Positions 14,111-23,747 of a DNA stretch of 37,599 bases are shown piece after piece. The DNA lies in the NCBI GenBank assembly GCA_016928305.1, contig JAFGKY010000118.1:1-37599 (forward strand), given 5' to 3'. This DNA comes from Bacteroidales bacterium. Its GTDB lineage: Bacteria > Bacteroidota > Bacteroidia > Bacteroidales > UBA10428. The stretch's first letter is position 1. Each line of letters opens with the position of its first letter. The translations under genes were made by a program, and so were the position numbers. The notes beneath the pieces were generated by a model. That model was not told the origin of the DNA. It did no database searches and was given only the letters and a program-made list of their open reading frames with translations.

Positions 14111-15262
14111 ATGAAATACTGTGTGATTATTCCAACGTACAACAACGATAAGACACTTGAACAGATTATTTCTGACGTTTTGAAAATCACAAAAGATATC
14201 ATTGTTATCAATGATGGATCAACTGACAATACTTCCCGGATACTTGAAAAGTATGATTTTATAAAGATCATATCCTATTCGCCGAACAGGGGCAAGGGAT
14301 ATGCCATACGAAAAGGCTTTGAATTGGCCATGGCGGATGGATTTAACTATGCCATCACCATTGACTCAGACGGGCAACATTTTGCAAGCGATATCGGGAT
14401 TTTTATTGAAAGAATCAAAAAGGAACCCGATTCACTGATTGTTGGTGCACGGAACCTGGAGCGTGAAAACCTATCCCGGGGCAGCAGTTTTGCCAACCGT
14501 TTCTCTAATTTCTGGTACAGGCTTATTACCGGAATAAGCCTGGCGGATACACAGACCGGTTTCAGGCTGTATCCGCTTGATCGCATAAAAGGGATGCGGT
14601 TCTTTACCCAAAAGTATGAATTTGAACTTGAAATACTTGTCCGGTCAGCCTGGGAAGGGATCAACATCATCAGTGTTCCCATCCGTGTCTTCTATCCATC
14701 AAAGGAAGAGCGAGTAAGTCATTTCAGACCGTTTAAGGATTTTGCACGCATCAGCGTGTTGAATACCCTGTTTGTCATTGTGGCACTGTTGTATGTCAGG
14801 CCCTTTTCGTTTGTCCGATACCTGAAGAGGGACAAGATACGGGAATTTGTCAACCAACACATACTGCTGGCCAACGATACCAATGTGAATATTGCCCTGG
14901 CAATAGCCCTGGGCATATTCATGGGCATAGTCCCGATCTGGGGATTCCAGATGATCACTGCCCTGGCTCTGGCTCACTTGTTGAGGTTGAGCAAATTTAT
15001 TGTCATTGTTGCTTCCAATATCAGCATTCCTCCTGTGATTCCCATTATCCTGTATGGCAGTTATGTAACGGGTGGCATTGTGCTGGGCACAGGAGCGAAA
15101 ATAAGGTTCACCAGTGACCTGACGGTAAAATCCTTTGAGAGTAATTTGCTGCAATATATAATAGGCAGCATTATATTTGGCATCGTTTTGGGGATTTTGT
15201 GCGGTATTGTCTCCTTCATTATCCTGCAGCTGGTTCGGAAAAAACGCCCGGTAACCCTTTAG
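14111..15262 (+). CDS. GT2 glycosyltransferase fused to DUF2062
   Basis: 383 residues. Residues 1-220 are a GT-A family 2 domain of DPM1/undecaprenyl-phosphate type: V-I-I-P-T-Y-N-N, V-I-N-D-G-S-T-D-N-T, the metal-binding D-S-D-G in A-I-T-I-D-S-D-G-Q-H (about residue 80), and T-Q-T-G-F-R-L-Y. Residues about 255-380 are a DUF2062 domain with three to four membrane segments (A-L-G-I-F-M-G-I-V-P-I-W-G-F, then two long hydrophobic stretches). This two-domain form is found in Bacteroidota flexirubin-type clusters. It probably transfers a sugar to a membrane-held acceptor. Stop and next start are 3 bases apart, so translation with the exporter is tightly linked. Confidence 0.85.
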   Translation: MKYCVIIPTYNNDKTLEQIISDVLKITKDIIVINDGSTDNTSRILEKYDFIKIISYSPNRGKGYAIRKGFELAMADGFNYAITIDSDGQHFASDIGIFIERIKKEPDSLIVGARNLERENLSRGSSFANRFSNFWYRLITGISLADTQTGFRLYPLDRIKGMRFFTQKYEFELEILVRSAWEGINIISVPIRVFYPSKEERVSHFRPFKDFARISVLNTLFVIVALLYVRPFSFVRYLKRDKIREFVNQHILLANDTNVNIALAIALGIFMGIVPIWGFQMITALALAHLLRLSKFIVIVASNISIPPVIPIILYGSYVTGGIVLGTGAKIRFTSDLTVKSFESNLLQYIIGSIIFGIVLGILCGIVSFIILQLVRKKRPVTL

Positions 15263-15265
15263 TAT

Positions 15266-18200
15266 ATGGAAAGATTTTTTCTCTTTCTTTACGATTTTTT
15301 CAGGAATAAACGGGTTTTATTCTTTGCCATTGTTTTGGCAATCGGTCTGGTAGCCCTATATCTGGCTTCACGGATCAGGTTTGAGGAAGATATCAACAAA
15401 ATGATCTCGGGTGTGGATAAACGGTCTGAGATCAGCAAGGTAATTGAACAATCAAAGTTTCTTGACAAGATTATTGTAACGGTATCGATGGCTGACACAG
15501 GAATAATTCCTGATCCTGAAAAACTTATACTTACAGCTGAAAAGTTGTCCGACACGTTGCAAAGTGCACTCTTTCAACCCTATGTCAGTGGAATTACCTT
15601 CCGGTTATCCGAGTCGCTAATGGAGGATATGTTTGATATTGTATACTCAAACTTGCCTGTATTTCTAGAGGAAAGCGATTATTATATCCTGGATACGCTT
15701 GTCACACCTGAGAAGATTCAGGAAGCCATGAGCAATAGTTACAATACCCTCCTGTCTCCGGCGAGTTTTGCCCTGAAGAAAATGATCGTACGTGATCCGG
15801 TGGGATTGAGCAGCATTGCCCTGAGAAAGCTTGGCGCTTTCCAGAATGATGATAATTACCGGATCATCGACGGTTGTATATTCTCAAAAGACAAACGGCA
15901 TCTCCTGCTTTTTCTGACAAATGCATTCCCGTCAAATGCCACTTCGAAAAATACCCTTTTCGTTAAAAATCTCGACAAGGTTATCGAAACCATCGTTGAT
16001 GAAAGTGAGAACACAATAGCCGTTGAATATTTCGGCTCAGCGGTTGTTGCCGTCGGGAACGCTGAGCGCTTAAAAAAGGATATTCGTTTGACATTGTCCA
16101 TTACCACCATTCTTCTTCTGCTGATCATCAATTTCTCGATACGGAAAAAGAAATTATTTCCCTTTATTTTTCTGCCTGCCGTTTTTGGAGGTCTTGCCGG
16201 CCTGGCTGTTATCTATCTGATACAAGCCAAGATATCCATTATTTCCCTGAGTATAGGGACCGTGATCCTTGCCATTACGGTTGATTATTCCCTGCATATA
16301 ACCACACATTACAAACACAAACATTCTGTTTTAACCACCATTAAAGATGTATCTTTTCCCATTATTGTATGTGGCTTTGCCACTGCTTTTGAATTCCTCA
16401 GCCTGGTATTCGTATCGTCCGAATCCCTTCATGAATTAGGTATACTGGCTGCCGTAAGTGTAATAACCGCTTCGTTCTTCACCATGGTTGTTATGCCTCA
16501 TATACTCGATCTGACAAAAGGAGAAAAAGATGAGACTGAAGAGAAAAACTACCTCGAACGTGTATTGGATAAGATCACGCATTATGATTTTCATAGAAAC
16601 AAGTTACTGTTGCTGTTTATGATCATACTGACAGTGGTATGCGCGATTTTCATTGATAAGGTGGGCTTTGAAAGTGATATGATGAAAATGAATTACATGT
16701 CAAATGAACTGGCGAGAGCAGAGGAAAATTTAAATAAAATCAATAACCTGAAACTCAATTCCATTTATATTGTCGCTCATGGTGAAAACCTGCAGGAAGC
16801 CTTACTGAATAATGAAAAACTGGTGAAAAAGGGCAACCGGTTTTTGCATCAGCAAAGGATCGGGAGTTTTAGCTCACCGGGATCATTGTTGTATTCCGAC
16901 TCCCTTCAGCAGGAACGAATCGACCGCTGGAATGAATACTGGTCGGACAACAAGAAAGAAACCTTTCTTACTGTCTTCAATGAGACCGCTATGAAAACCG
17001 GTTTTAAAACCGACGCCTTTACGGAATTTTTCAATCTTATCCATAAATCGTATAGGGCAATTGACACAAATGATTTCCGGCGTTTGCAGGCACATTTCTT
17101 TAAAGATAATATCAGCATTACTGCCGGATTAACAACAGTTGTTTCAGTAATAAAAGTAAATGACCTGAATAAAAATCCGGTGGTCGCGGAGATCAATGAT
17201 CTTGATGGTATTGTTGTGATGGACAGAAAATCCATCCTCTCGGATATGGTAAACCTATTGAGCAGAGATTTCAATTTTATTGCCAATGTGAGTCTGTCCC
17301 TTATCCTGATCATCCTGATCATTGCCTTTGGCCGGTTTGAACTGGGCTTCATAACGTTCTTGCCAATTTTCCTGAGCTGGGTGTGGACCCTGGGCATTAT
17401 GGGAATGGCCGGTATCAAATTCAACATATTCAACATTATTATTTCCTCCTTCATAACAGGCCTTGGGATCGACTATAGTATTTATATCATGCAGGGTCTT
17501 GTTCAGGGTTATAAAACCAGCAATAAAAACCTGCTGTCATACAAAACCTGTATATTGATATCTGTGATGATATCTCTATCCGGTACGGGAGTTTTAATCC
17601 TGGCGAAACATCCTTCGCTGAATTCCATAGCACTCATTTCCATCATTGGCTTATTATCGGTGGTGCTTATCTCGTATACATTTGAACCTATTTTGTTTTA
17701 CTGGCTGGTATCAAAAAAAGGAAGAAACCGGTTGATGCCGATGACCCTGAGCGATTTCCTGATCAACTACATTTTCGTTCTCATTTCTATGACGACGGAA
17801 ATCCTGCTGATGCATATCATTCTGCTGGTATTGCTCCCGTTACCCATTCCTTTGCGGTATAAACAAAAGGCATTACACCACAGTTTGTCCGGATTATTAA
17901 AAGTACTGACAATGGTTCCGGTCCATATTAAAAAGAAGACAATAAATCCGGGCCATGAAGATTTTAAAAAGCCTTCGGTCATTATTTCCAATCATCAGTC
18001 ACAACTTGATATCGTCTATTTGCTGAAAACCAGTCCGAACATTATCATTCTGACAGCTGAATGGGTATGGAACAATCCGACCTATGCATCCGTGATCCGG
18101 TTTCTTAATTTTTATCCGGTACAGGAAGGATATGAAGCCTTGCTTCCCAAGCTGAGGAAGAAAGTCGACGAAGGGTATTCCATTCTGGTGTTTCCTGAGG

Positions 18201-19135
18201 GGACCCGTTCAGTTGACGGAAACATAAAACGTTTTCACAAGGGAGCGTTTCTGCTGGCTGAAAAACTGAACCTTGATATCGTTCCGGTAATGATGCACGG
18301 CACAAGGGATTGCTTTGGCAAGGGGGAACAATATCTGAAGGGGGGACGTATAACCATGAAGATTTTCCCCCGTATCAAACTGCAGGATAAGCGTTTTGGC
18401 AACGACTACCACGAACGGACAAAATCCATTCTCCGGTTTTATCGTGAGGAATACCAGAAACTGAGAACTGAGCTTGAGATACCCTCTTATTTCCGAACCA
18501 GACTTATCCGCAATTATATTTACAAGGGACCTGTGCTTGAGTGGTACACCAGGATCAAACTATCCCTTGAGAACAATTATGCCTATTTGCACGACCGTAT
18601 ACCCCGTGATGCAAAAATAGTAGATATGGGATGCGGATACGGCATGATCTCCTATATGTTAAGTTTTACGTCCGATCAAAGAACTCTTTTAGGTATCGAT
18701 TATGACAGCGATAAAATTGAACTGGCCAATAATTGTATCTCAAAAAATGACAGAATCCATTTTGTGGCTGCCGATGTCACCACCTATGATCTCCCGCACG
18801 CCGATGTTTTTCTGTTGAGTGATGTGTTGCATTACATACCGGAAGACAAACAGGAGCAATTGTTGATCCGGTGCATCGATCAGCTGAATCCGGATGGGAT
18901 AATCCTTATCAGGGATGCGGACAAGGACCTGCAAAAAAGGCATAGGGGAACCCGTTATAGCGAGTTTTTCTCAACCCGGTTTGGATTTAATAAGGCGATA
19001 AATAAGAAACTGTTTTTCTTTTCAGGAAAGAAAATAACCGATATGGCAAAAAAATATAATCTACAGGTAGAGATAGCGGATAATACCCGGCTTACTTCGA
19101 ACCTGTTGTATATTTTAAGGCGGGTAGTCTCCTAG
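15266..19135 (+). CDS. Trifunctional MMPL exporter / PlsC acyltransferase / SAM methyltransferase
   Basis: 1289 residues in three parts. Residues 1-850 form an RND/MMPL transporter: a first membrane helix at about 18-35, two bundles of five to six helices (about 270-420 and 680-840), each after a soluble loop region, and conserved Asp in T-V-D-Y-S-L-H and G-I-D-Y-S-I-Y. Residues about 850-1060 are a PlsC-type acyltransferase with N-H-Q-S-Q-L-D (near 907) and F-P-E-G-T-R-S (near 975). Residues about 1090-1289 are a class I methyltransferase with V-D-M-G-C-G-Y-G (near 1118) and D-V-L-H-Y. This fusion is a known Bacteroidota arrangement in flexirubin/aryl polyene loci. It may export the lipid-like product while acylating and methylating it. 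Confidence 0.88.
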   Translation: MERFFLFLYDFFRNKRVLFFAIVLAIGLVALYLASRIRFEEDINKMISGVDKRSEISKVIEQSKFLDKIIVTVSMADTGIIPDPEKLILTAEKLSDTLQSALFQPYVSGITFRLSESLMEDMFDIVYSNLPVFLEESDYYILDTLVTPEKIQEAMSNSYNTLLSPASFALKKMIVRDPVGLSSIALRKLGAFQNDDNYRIIDGCIFSKDKRHLLLFLTNAFPSNATSKNTLFVKNLDKVIETIVDESENTIAVEYFGSAVVAVGNAERLKKDIRLTLSITTILLLLIINFSIRKKKLFPFIFLPAVFGGLAGLAVIYLIQAKISIISLSIGTVILAITVDYSLHITTHYKHKHSVLTTIKDVSFPIIVCGFATAFEFLSLVFVSSESLHELGILAAVSVITASFFTMVVMPHILDLTKGEKDETEEKNYLERVLDKITHYDFHRNKLLLLFMIILTVVCAIFIDKVGFESDMMKMNYMSNELARAEENLNKINNLKLNSIYIVAHGENLQEALLNNEKLVKKGNRFLHQQRIGSFSSPGSLLYSDSLQQERIDRWNEYWSDNKKETFLTVFNETAMKTGFKTDAFTEFFNLIHKSYRAIDTNDFRRLQAHFFKDNISITAGLTTVVSVIKVNDLNKNPVVAEINDLDGIVVMDRKSILSDMVNLLSRDFNFIANVSLSLILIILIIAFGRFELGFITFLPIFLSWVWTLGIMGMAGIKFNIFNIIISSFITGLGIDYSIYIMQGLVQGYKTSNKNLLSYKTCILISVMISLSGTGVLILAKHPSLNSIALISIIGLLSVVLISYTFEPILFYWLVSKKGRNRLMPMTLSDFLINYIFVLISMTTEILLMHIILLVLLPLPIPLRYKQKALHHSLSGLLKVLTMVPVHIKKKTINPGHEDFKKPSVIISNHQSQLDIVYLLKTSPNIIILTAEWVWNNPTYASVIRFLNFYPVQEGYEALLPKLRKKVDEGYSILVFPEGTRSVDGNIKRFHKGAFLLAEKLNLDIVPVMMHGTRDCFGKGEQYLKGGRITMKIFPRIKLQDKRFGNDYHERTKSILRFYREEYQKLRTELEIPSYFRTRLIRNYIYKGPVLEWYTRIKLSLENNYAYLHDRIPRDAKIVDMGCGYGMISYMLSFTSDQRTLLGIDYDSDKIELANNCISKNDRIHFVAADVTTYDLPHADVFLLSDVLHYIPEDKQEQLLIRCIDQLNPDGIILIRDADKDLQKRHRGTRYSEFFSTRFGFNKAINKKLFFFSGKKITDMAKKYNLQVEIADNTRLTSNLLYILRRVVS

Positions 19136-19163
19136 CGAATAATTGACATTTTATAGATCCTCT

Positions 19164-21773
19164 TTAGAACCGGAATACACCGCTAATTTTCAAAGTAAAT
19201 TGACGGGTATTGGGGAGGTTGAGATAATTAAGGCGATGAACCAGGTCGACCCGGATAAACTTGAAGATATTTTCAATCCCGTATGACAGCTCAATATAGG
19301 GTTTTTCATATGAAAGTGCATTGAAAGTGGTTATGGTATTGCCATTGATATCCCTTTCCGGAAGAATTCCCTGCGGATTATCATCACGATCAAAAATGCC
19401 GTTCTTTTTATTGTTAAAACTGCCAAAGGCCATATGCGCCGTCACAACGGTACGCCATTGAAGCTTTTTTATCAGGGGCACACGGCTTAGGAGTAAACCG
19501 TCCATGTGCCAGGAAAGGAAAAGCTCAAGTGCTTCATCGAGAACAAACTCACCATAACGCATGAGGTTATATGTGCGGTTGGTCCTGAAAAAGCTCTGGT
19601 TCCCTGCCAATGTTATCAGCAGGGGGTATGGCAGGGGATCGAATACTTTCGTAAAGCTCAGGTTATAAACGATCATTCCGATCCCTCCGGGATTGAAACT
19701 GTGGGTAATATCGGCGACAAGCTTGTGATAGTTGAAATCACCATCCAGTATATCCTTGAATCCCAAATAGTATTCAAGGCTGAAAACCGGATATTTATTG
19801 AAGTTAACAGGAAATCTTCTCATCCCGTCCACCACATAGGTGGCTTTTGGCTGATATCGCAGGATGAATGCCATCTCACTTGTTGCATAGCGTGTTGCCA
19901 GTAGAAATGTATCGGGCAGTTCAGGGTACCAGGCAAAATGGAAATCGGGACTTACCGGATCAAAGGTTTTTTGTGTGGCAATCAGTTTGGCGGTTGCTCC
20001 CTTGAAAAGATCCGTTTCGAACCACGCACGCATTACCCGTGACCGGGCCATTTTATCCGAACCGCCAAAAGTCGATGCAAATGTAAGAAAACTGTTCTGG
20101 GAATAAAATTCATCCAGCGATCCTACATTTTCAACGTCGTTCCTGAATAGGATTCCTGCATTGGTCCAATGTTTTTTCGATAGAAAATATTCCAATTGGA
20201 CAGATCCTTTAAAACGATTATCACGTGTGCCGTAAGCAAGATAGCCTTCCAGCATCCATTTCCGGCTGAAAGCTATATTGGTTCTGCCGCCCAGCCGAAA
20301 ACGACTGCCTTCCACATCGTTGAAATTGTACAACAACATATATGGGCCCCCTTCAAACCAGCCAAAATTATAATAACCTTTTATGGCGGCCTCAATAAGC
20401 TTAGCGGTAATCCTGATTTTGGTATTGCTTTTCAGCGTATCAATTCGCTGTATAGCGAGACTGTCGATGCGTTCAAGGGAATTGATCCGGTTTTCCTTCC
20501 AGAAATCCTGGTTATAATCCCGTGCATCGTAACTCATTTTAAGCTCAGAGCTGTAAAATCCGGGATCTACACGTTTATTTACAACAATTTTAGATCGCTG
20601 GGAATAATTGCTGACAAAAATATTGGACGCATCTGCCATAAAACGTGTTTTTATGGGAAACCATGCTCCCGAATCAGCGGGTTCGTAGTCCTGTTGTATT
20701 TTTATTCGCCGGATAAAGTTCAGTTCAGCCTTTTTCCCAACTTCAACGGATATTCTTTTCAGTGCATAAGTTGAATCGTGTATCCAGATGGTACCATGAA
20801 AAACCGGATCTTCCTCGCGTTTCGGGATAACACGAACCTCATAACAATAAAACTTGCCGTCAAGAACCATGCTGTCAACCAGGTAATACCTGTAATATAA
20901 AAGGCCGTAACGGGAGATAGGCGAGATAAAACTTTTATCGATAATGGGGACAGTGTTGTCAAAAAAATAAAAATTCTCCTGTTTGCTCACCAGCTGAGCT
21001 GCCAGGTCGGTATTTTCAAACGCAATACCATCCGAATTCACGGCTTTGATATGGATATATTCGCGTTTGGGTGATTTCAGGTAATAATTGTCGCTCAGCG
21101 ATTCGGTTATATAGGAAGGGATTGCCGGAAGATCTTCTTCACCGGTTTTCACTGCGAATGCATCAAACTCTTTTGAAAAAGGCTTAATGATACGTTCCTC
21201 ATCGGATTCATAGCTGAATTTTCGAAGGTATACAGTTGATCTTGAATAGTTTTCATATTGGTAAGCCGATAGTTTTTCGATGTGATTTGCCGCATTGTTC
21301 TTCCAGACCTTTCTAAGCAGTGCATGTGCAGGATTTTCACCCGGTGTTACCGTCACCTCTTCGAGGGTATACAAGGCAGGGTGGAGCTGAATATCAACAA
21401 CCTGAACCGTATCGGGTTGGATCGCAAGGGTACGGGTCTCATATCCGACGATGACAATGATAATAGAATCGCTTTTTGTTTTTGCTGCAAGGGTATAACT
21501 ACCATCAAATTCGGTAATGTCGGCTATGTTGGTTCCTTTGAACAGTATGTTGGCAAAAGCGACCGGTTCGAGGGTTTGCGCGTCAGTAACCTTACCTGTG
21601 ACGACGGTCTGTCCGGTGAGAAAAAATAAAGAGATATGATTCAGCACAAGGATCAGCAAAAGAAATTCTCTCCTGTATGCTTTGCCTGTGTGATTTACGG
21701 TAAAACGGATAACACGGCATATTGTTATCAGGACAATACGGATCATCCCAGGTAAACCGTGAATCCTTTTCAT
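19164..21773 (-). CDS. DUF5686 outer-membrane protein with CarboxypepD_reg domain
   Basis: 869 residues. A hydrophobic segment at about 35-52 follows an unusually long, basic N-terminus (M-K-R-I-H-G-L-P-G-M-I-R-I-V); a shorter start at Met10 is possible. Residues about 57-135 are a carboxypeptidase-regulatory-like beta-sandwich (V-V-T-G-K-V-T-D-A-Q-T-L-E-P-V-A-F-A-N-I, then F-D-G-S-Y-T-L). The remainder is DUF5686: a soluble part (R-K-V-W-K-N-N, Y-Q-Y-E-N-Y-S-R) and a C-terminal barrel ending K-I-S-G-V-F-R-F, with the final Phe typical of outer-membrane proteins. The function of DUF5686 is unknown. It is convergent with the exporter gene (28 bases between stops), so it is probably not part of that transcript. 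Confidence 0.85.
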   Translation of the reverse strand: MKRIHGLPGMIRIVLITICRVIRFTVNHTGKAYRREFLLLILVLNHISLFFLTGQTVVTGKVTDAQTLEPVAFANILFKGTNIADITEFDGSYTLAAKTKSDSIIIVIVGYETRTLAIQPDTVQVVDIQLHPALYTLEEVTVTPGENPAHALLRKVWKNNAANHIEKLSAYQYENYSRSTVYLRKFSYESDEERIIKPFSKEFDAFAVKTGEEDLPAIPSYITESLSDNYYLKSPKREYIHIKAVNSDGIAFENTDLAAQLVSKQENFYFFDNTVPIIDKSFISPISRYGLLYYRYYLVDSMVLDGKFYCYEVRVIPKREEDPVFHGTIWIHDSTYALKRISVEVGKKAELNFIRRIKIQQDYEPADSGAWFPIKTRFMADASNIFVSNYSQRSKIVVNKRVDPGFYSSELKMSYDARDYNQDFWKENRINSLERIDSLAIQRIDTLKSNTKIRITAKLIEAAIKGYYNFGWFEGGPYMLLYNFNDVEGSRFRLGGRTNIAFSRKWMLEGYLAYGTRDNRFKGSVQLEYFLSKKHWTNAGILFRNDVENVGSLDEFYSQNSFLTFASTFGGSDKMARSRVMRAWFETDLFKGATAKLIATQKTFDPVSPDFHFAWYPELPDTFLLATRYATSEMAFILRYQPKATYVVDGMRRFPVNFNKYPVFSLEYYLGFKDILDGDFNYHKLVADITHSFNPGGIGMIVYNLSFTKVFDPLPYPLLITLAGNQSFFRTNRTYNLMRYGEFVLDEALELFLSWHMDGLLLSRVPLIKKLQWRTVVTAHMAFGSFNNKKNGIFDRDDNPQGILPERDINGNTITTFNALSYEKPYIELSYGIENIFKFIRVDLVHRLNYLNLPNTRQFTLKISGVFRF

Positions 21774-21841
21774 AAACTATAAATGACCGGCTGAAAATGA
21801 AACTAAGGTATAGGGTATGGTATTTAAAAGCAAATTTTATA

Positions 21842-21873
21842 TTTGAAATATTCGCTGGAAATTGGTACTTTCG
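21842..21873 (+). promoter_or_regulatory. Candidate Bacteroidota promoter for the secreted protein
   Basis: TTTG (21842-21845) as a -33 box, 20-base spacer, then TACTTTCG (21866-21873) as a -7 box close to the TAnnTTTG consensus. Expected transcript start is about 7 bases on, giving a leader of roughly 10 to 15 bases before the start codon at 21891 or 21897. An overlapping TATATTTG (21838-21845) is an alternative -7 box. Confidence 0.4.
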
Positions 21874-21890
21874 GCAAACATTAAAAATTA

Positions 21891-22505
21891 ATGATTATGA
21901 AAAAATTATTTGCTTTGTTTATTGTTTGTGCTTTAATTTCCGGAGCATCACTAAACGGCCAGAAGGTAAAATTCAAATCAGGATCGCTTGGCTTTCTGAA
22001 AGGACAAACCTCTTTACTAGTAAAATATGACTACAGCAATATGGCTGTTGGAAAGTATTCAAGTGAGGATGATTATATTGCCAAGAAATCTGAAGATTAT
22101 AACAAAAAAGAGGCCGGCAAAGGCGACAGATGGAAAGAAGCATGGTATAATGACAGACAAACCCGTTTTGAGCCAAAATTCGAAGAGCTGTTAAACAGTT
22201 ATACTTCCAAAGTAGGATTAACCTGCAGTCAGACAGCCACGGATGCCGAGTATGAAATGATAGTGCATACGGTTTTCACCGAACCGGGTTTTAATGTGGG
22301 TGTGATGCGGCAGAATGCCTATATCGACGCGGAGATTTCATTCCGGAAAATAGCCGATGGTGCTGAAGTAGCTTTAATGACTTTTGACAACTGTCCGGGG
22401 AGAGACGTTTTTGGCTATGATTTTGATACGGCACTCAGGATTGAAGAGGCTTATGCAAAACTGGGCAAATCATTGGCCGGACAAATTTTAAAAGCTATAA
22501 AATAA
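21891..22505 (+). CDS. Secreted hypothetical protein
   Basis: 204 residues; Met3 (base 21897) is an equally likely start. A signal peptide is clear: M-K-K-L-F-A-L-F-I-V-C-A-L-I-S-G-A-S-L-N-G, with Q-K-V following. The mature part contains D-D-Y-I-A-K-K-S-E-D-Y-N-K-K-E-A-G-K-G-D-R-W-K-E-A-W-Y, a pattern I associate with uncharacterised Bacteroidota proteins, followed by a mixed alpha/beta domain (Y-E-M-I-V-H-T-V-F-T-E-P-G-F). It is probably periplasmic. A strong terminator follows, so it is a single-gene unit. Confidence 0.65.
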   Translation: MIMKKLFALFIVCALISGASLNGQKVKFKSGSLGFLKGQTSLLVKYDYSNMAVGKYSSEDDYIAKKSEDYNKKEAGKGDRWKEAWYNDRQTRFEPKFEELLNSYTSKVGLTCSQTATDAEYEMIVHTVFTEPGFNVGVMRQNAYIDAEISFRKIADGAEVALMTFDNCPGRDVFGYDFDTALRIEEAYAKLGKSLAGQILKAIK

Positions 22506-22525
22506 ACAATATAATCAGAAAAAGA

Positions 22526-22553
22526 CCGGTTTCCTGTGAAGCCGGTTTTTTTT
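22526..22553 (+). terminator. Rho-independent terminator
   Basis: Stem CCGGTTTC (22526-22533), loop CTGT, GAAGCCGG (22538-22545), all eight positions paired (one G-T), then eight T. It lies 21 bases beyond the stop codon of the secreted protein. Confidence 0.85.
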
Positions 22554-22635
22554 GTTTTTAATGGTGGCGACTTATGTAAAATTCTATGAATTGATATTCA
22601 TTTACGGGAGAGTATTTCAAAAATGAAGAAGAAAC

Positions 22636-23613
22636 TCACTGGTAAAGGTCAGCAATACGATTCAGTATAGAAACAATTTCATCCGGATCCAGGCTGGTAA
22701 CCAGTTTTAACCGTATCTCCTTGAAATGAGGCAGGCCTTTGAAATAATTGCTGAGATGGCGCCGCATTTCATAAATACCAACCGGGATACCTTTCCATTC
22801 AACAGATTTGGCAAGCTGTGCTTTAGCAAGCGTTACTTTTTCCTTTATGGAAAGATCGGGCAGAAGTTCCCCGGTATCAAGATAATGTCGGATTTCTTTA
22901 AATATCCAGGGTCGGCCCACTGTGCCCCGGCCAATCATAATACCGTCGATGCCGTATCGTTTAAAAGCCATATCGGCTCCCTGAGGTGAAATTATATCAC
23001 CATTACCGATTACCGGAATTTTCATGCGGGGATTCTTTTTTACTTCTCCGATCAACTTCCAGTCGGCCGAGCCTTTGTATAATTGTGCCCGCGTACGGCC
23101 GTGAATGGTAATAGCTTTAATTCCGGTGTCCTGCAAACGCTCAGCTATATCCACAATATTTTTGCTGTTTTCATCCCATCCCAGTCGGGTTTTAACTGTT
23201 ACAGGCAGTTTTACATTTTTTACAACGGCATGGGTTATTTCAGTCATGAGCGGTACATTACAAAGCATTCCGGCACCGGCTCCGCGTGTAGCAATTTTTC
23301 TAACCGGACAGCCGAAATTGAGATCGATCAGGTCGGGTGCGGCCGCTTCAGCAATTTTTGCAGCCTCTACCATGCTGTCCAGCAAGTGACCGTATAGTTG
23401 AATACCAACCGGACGTTCGAAATCAAATATGTCCAGCTTTCGAATACTTTTTGAGGCATCACGGATAAGACCATCGGATGCAATAAACTCGGTATACACA
23501 ACGTCGGCTCCGAATTGCTTGCAGACATAACGGAAAGAAGGATCCGTGACATCTTCCATAGGAGCAAGGAAGAGAGGCTTATCCCTGAGCTCTATCTGAC
23601 CGATCGTGACCAT
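22636..23613 (-). CDS. dusB: tRNA-dihydrouridine synthase, DusB type
   Basis: 325 residues, normal for the family. FMN-dependent TIM barrel: L-A-P-M-E-D-V-T-D, I-D-L-N-F-G-C-P-V-R-K-I with catalytic Cys102, V-T-V-K-T-R-L-G-W, I-H-G-R-T-R-A-Q-L-Y-K-G-S-A-D-W, and V-I-G-N-G-D-I and I-M-I-G-R-G. It reduces uridine in the tRNA D-loop. The upstream base pattern CAAAAATA (23630-23637, leftward TATTTTTG) is a good -7 box, so it is probably its own unit, divergent from the CPBP gene. Confidence 0.93.
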   Translation of the reverse strand: MVTIGQIELRDKPLFLAPMEDVTDPSFRYVCKQFGADVVYTEFIASDGLIRDASKSIRKLDIFDFERPVGIQLYGHLLDSMVEAAKIAEAAAPDLIDLNFGCPVRKIATRGAGAGMLCNVPLMTEITHAVVKNVKLPVTVKTRLGWDENSKNIVDIAERLQDTGIKAITIHGRTRAQLYKGSADWKLIGEVKKNPRMKIPVIGNGDIISPQGADMAFKRYGIDGIMIGRGTVGRPWIFKEIRHYLDTGELLPDLSIKEKVTLAKAQLAKSVEWKGIPVGIYEMRRHLSNYFKGLPHFKEIRLKLVTSLDPDEIVSILNRIADLYQ

Positions 23614-23699
23614 GCTATAATAATAACCGCAAAAATACTAAAAAACTAAAGGCTGTAAGGCAGTGCTGTAACAACCTGTGCAATTAGGTAAAAATATTC

Positions 23700-23707
23700 T
23701 ACATTTG
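23700..23707 (+). promoter_or_regulatory. Candidate -7 box for the CPBP protease gene
   Basis: TACATTTG is an exact match to TAnnTTTG, 40 bases before the ATG at 23748. The -33 element is not clear. Across the same 134-base gap the leftward dusB -7 candidate lies at 23630-23637. Confidence 0.4.
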
Positions 23708-23747
23708 CCGGCAGAAAAACAAGGCGACCATTTTATAACTTAAAAAA

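Noticed and set aside
16906..17454. 182-residue open frame on the - strand
   Set aside because: Antisense shadow of the MMPL exporter gene; Arg/Ser/Ile-rich composition mirrors the hydrophobic codons of the real gene.
20196..20774. 192-residue open frame on the + strand
   Set aside because: Antisense to the DUF5686 gene, no ribosome site or domain evident.
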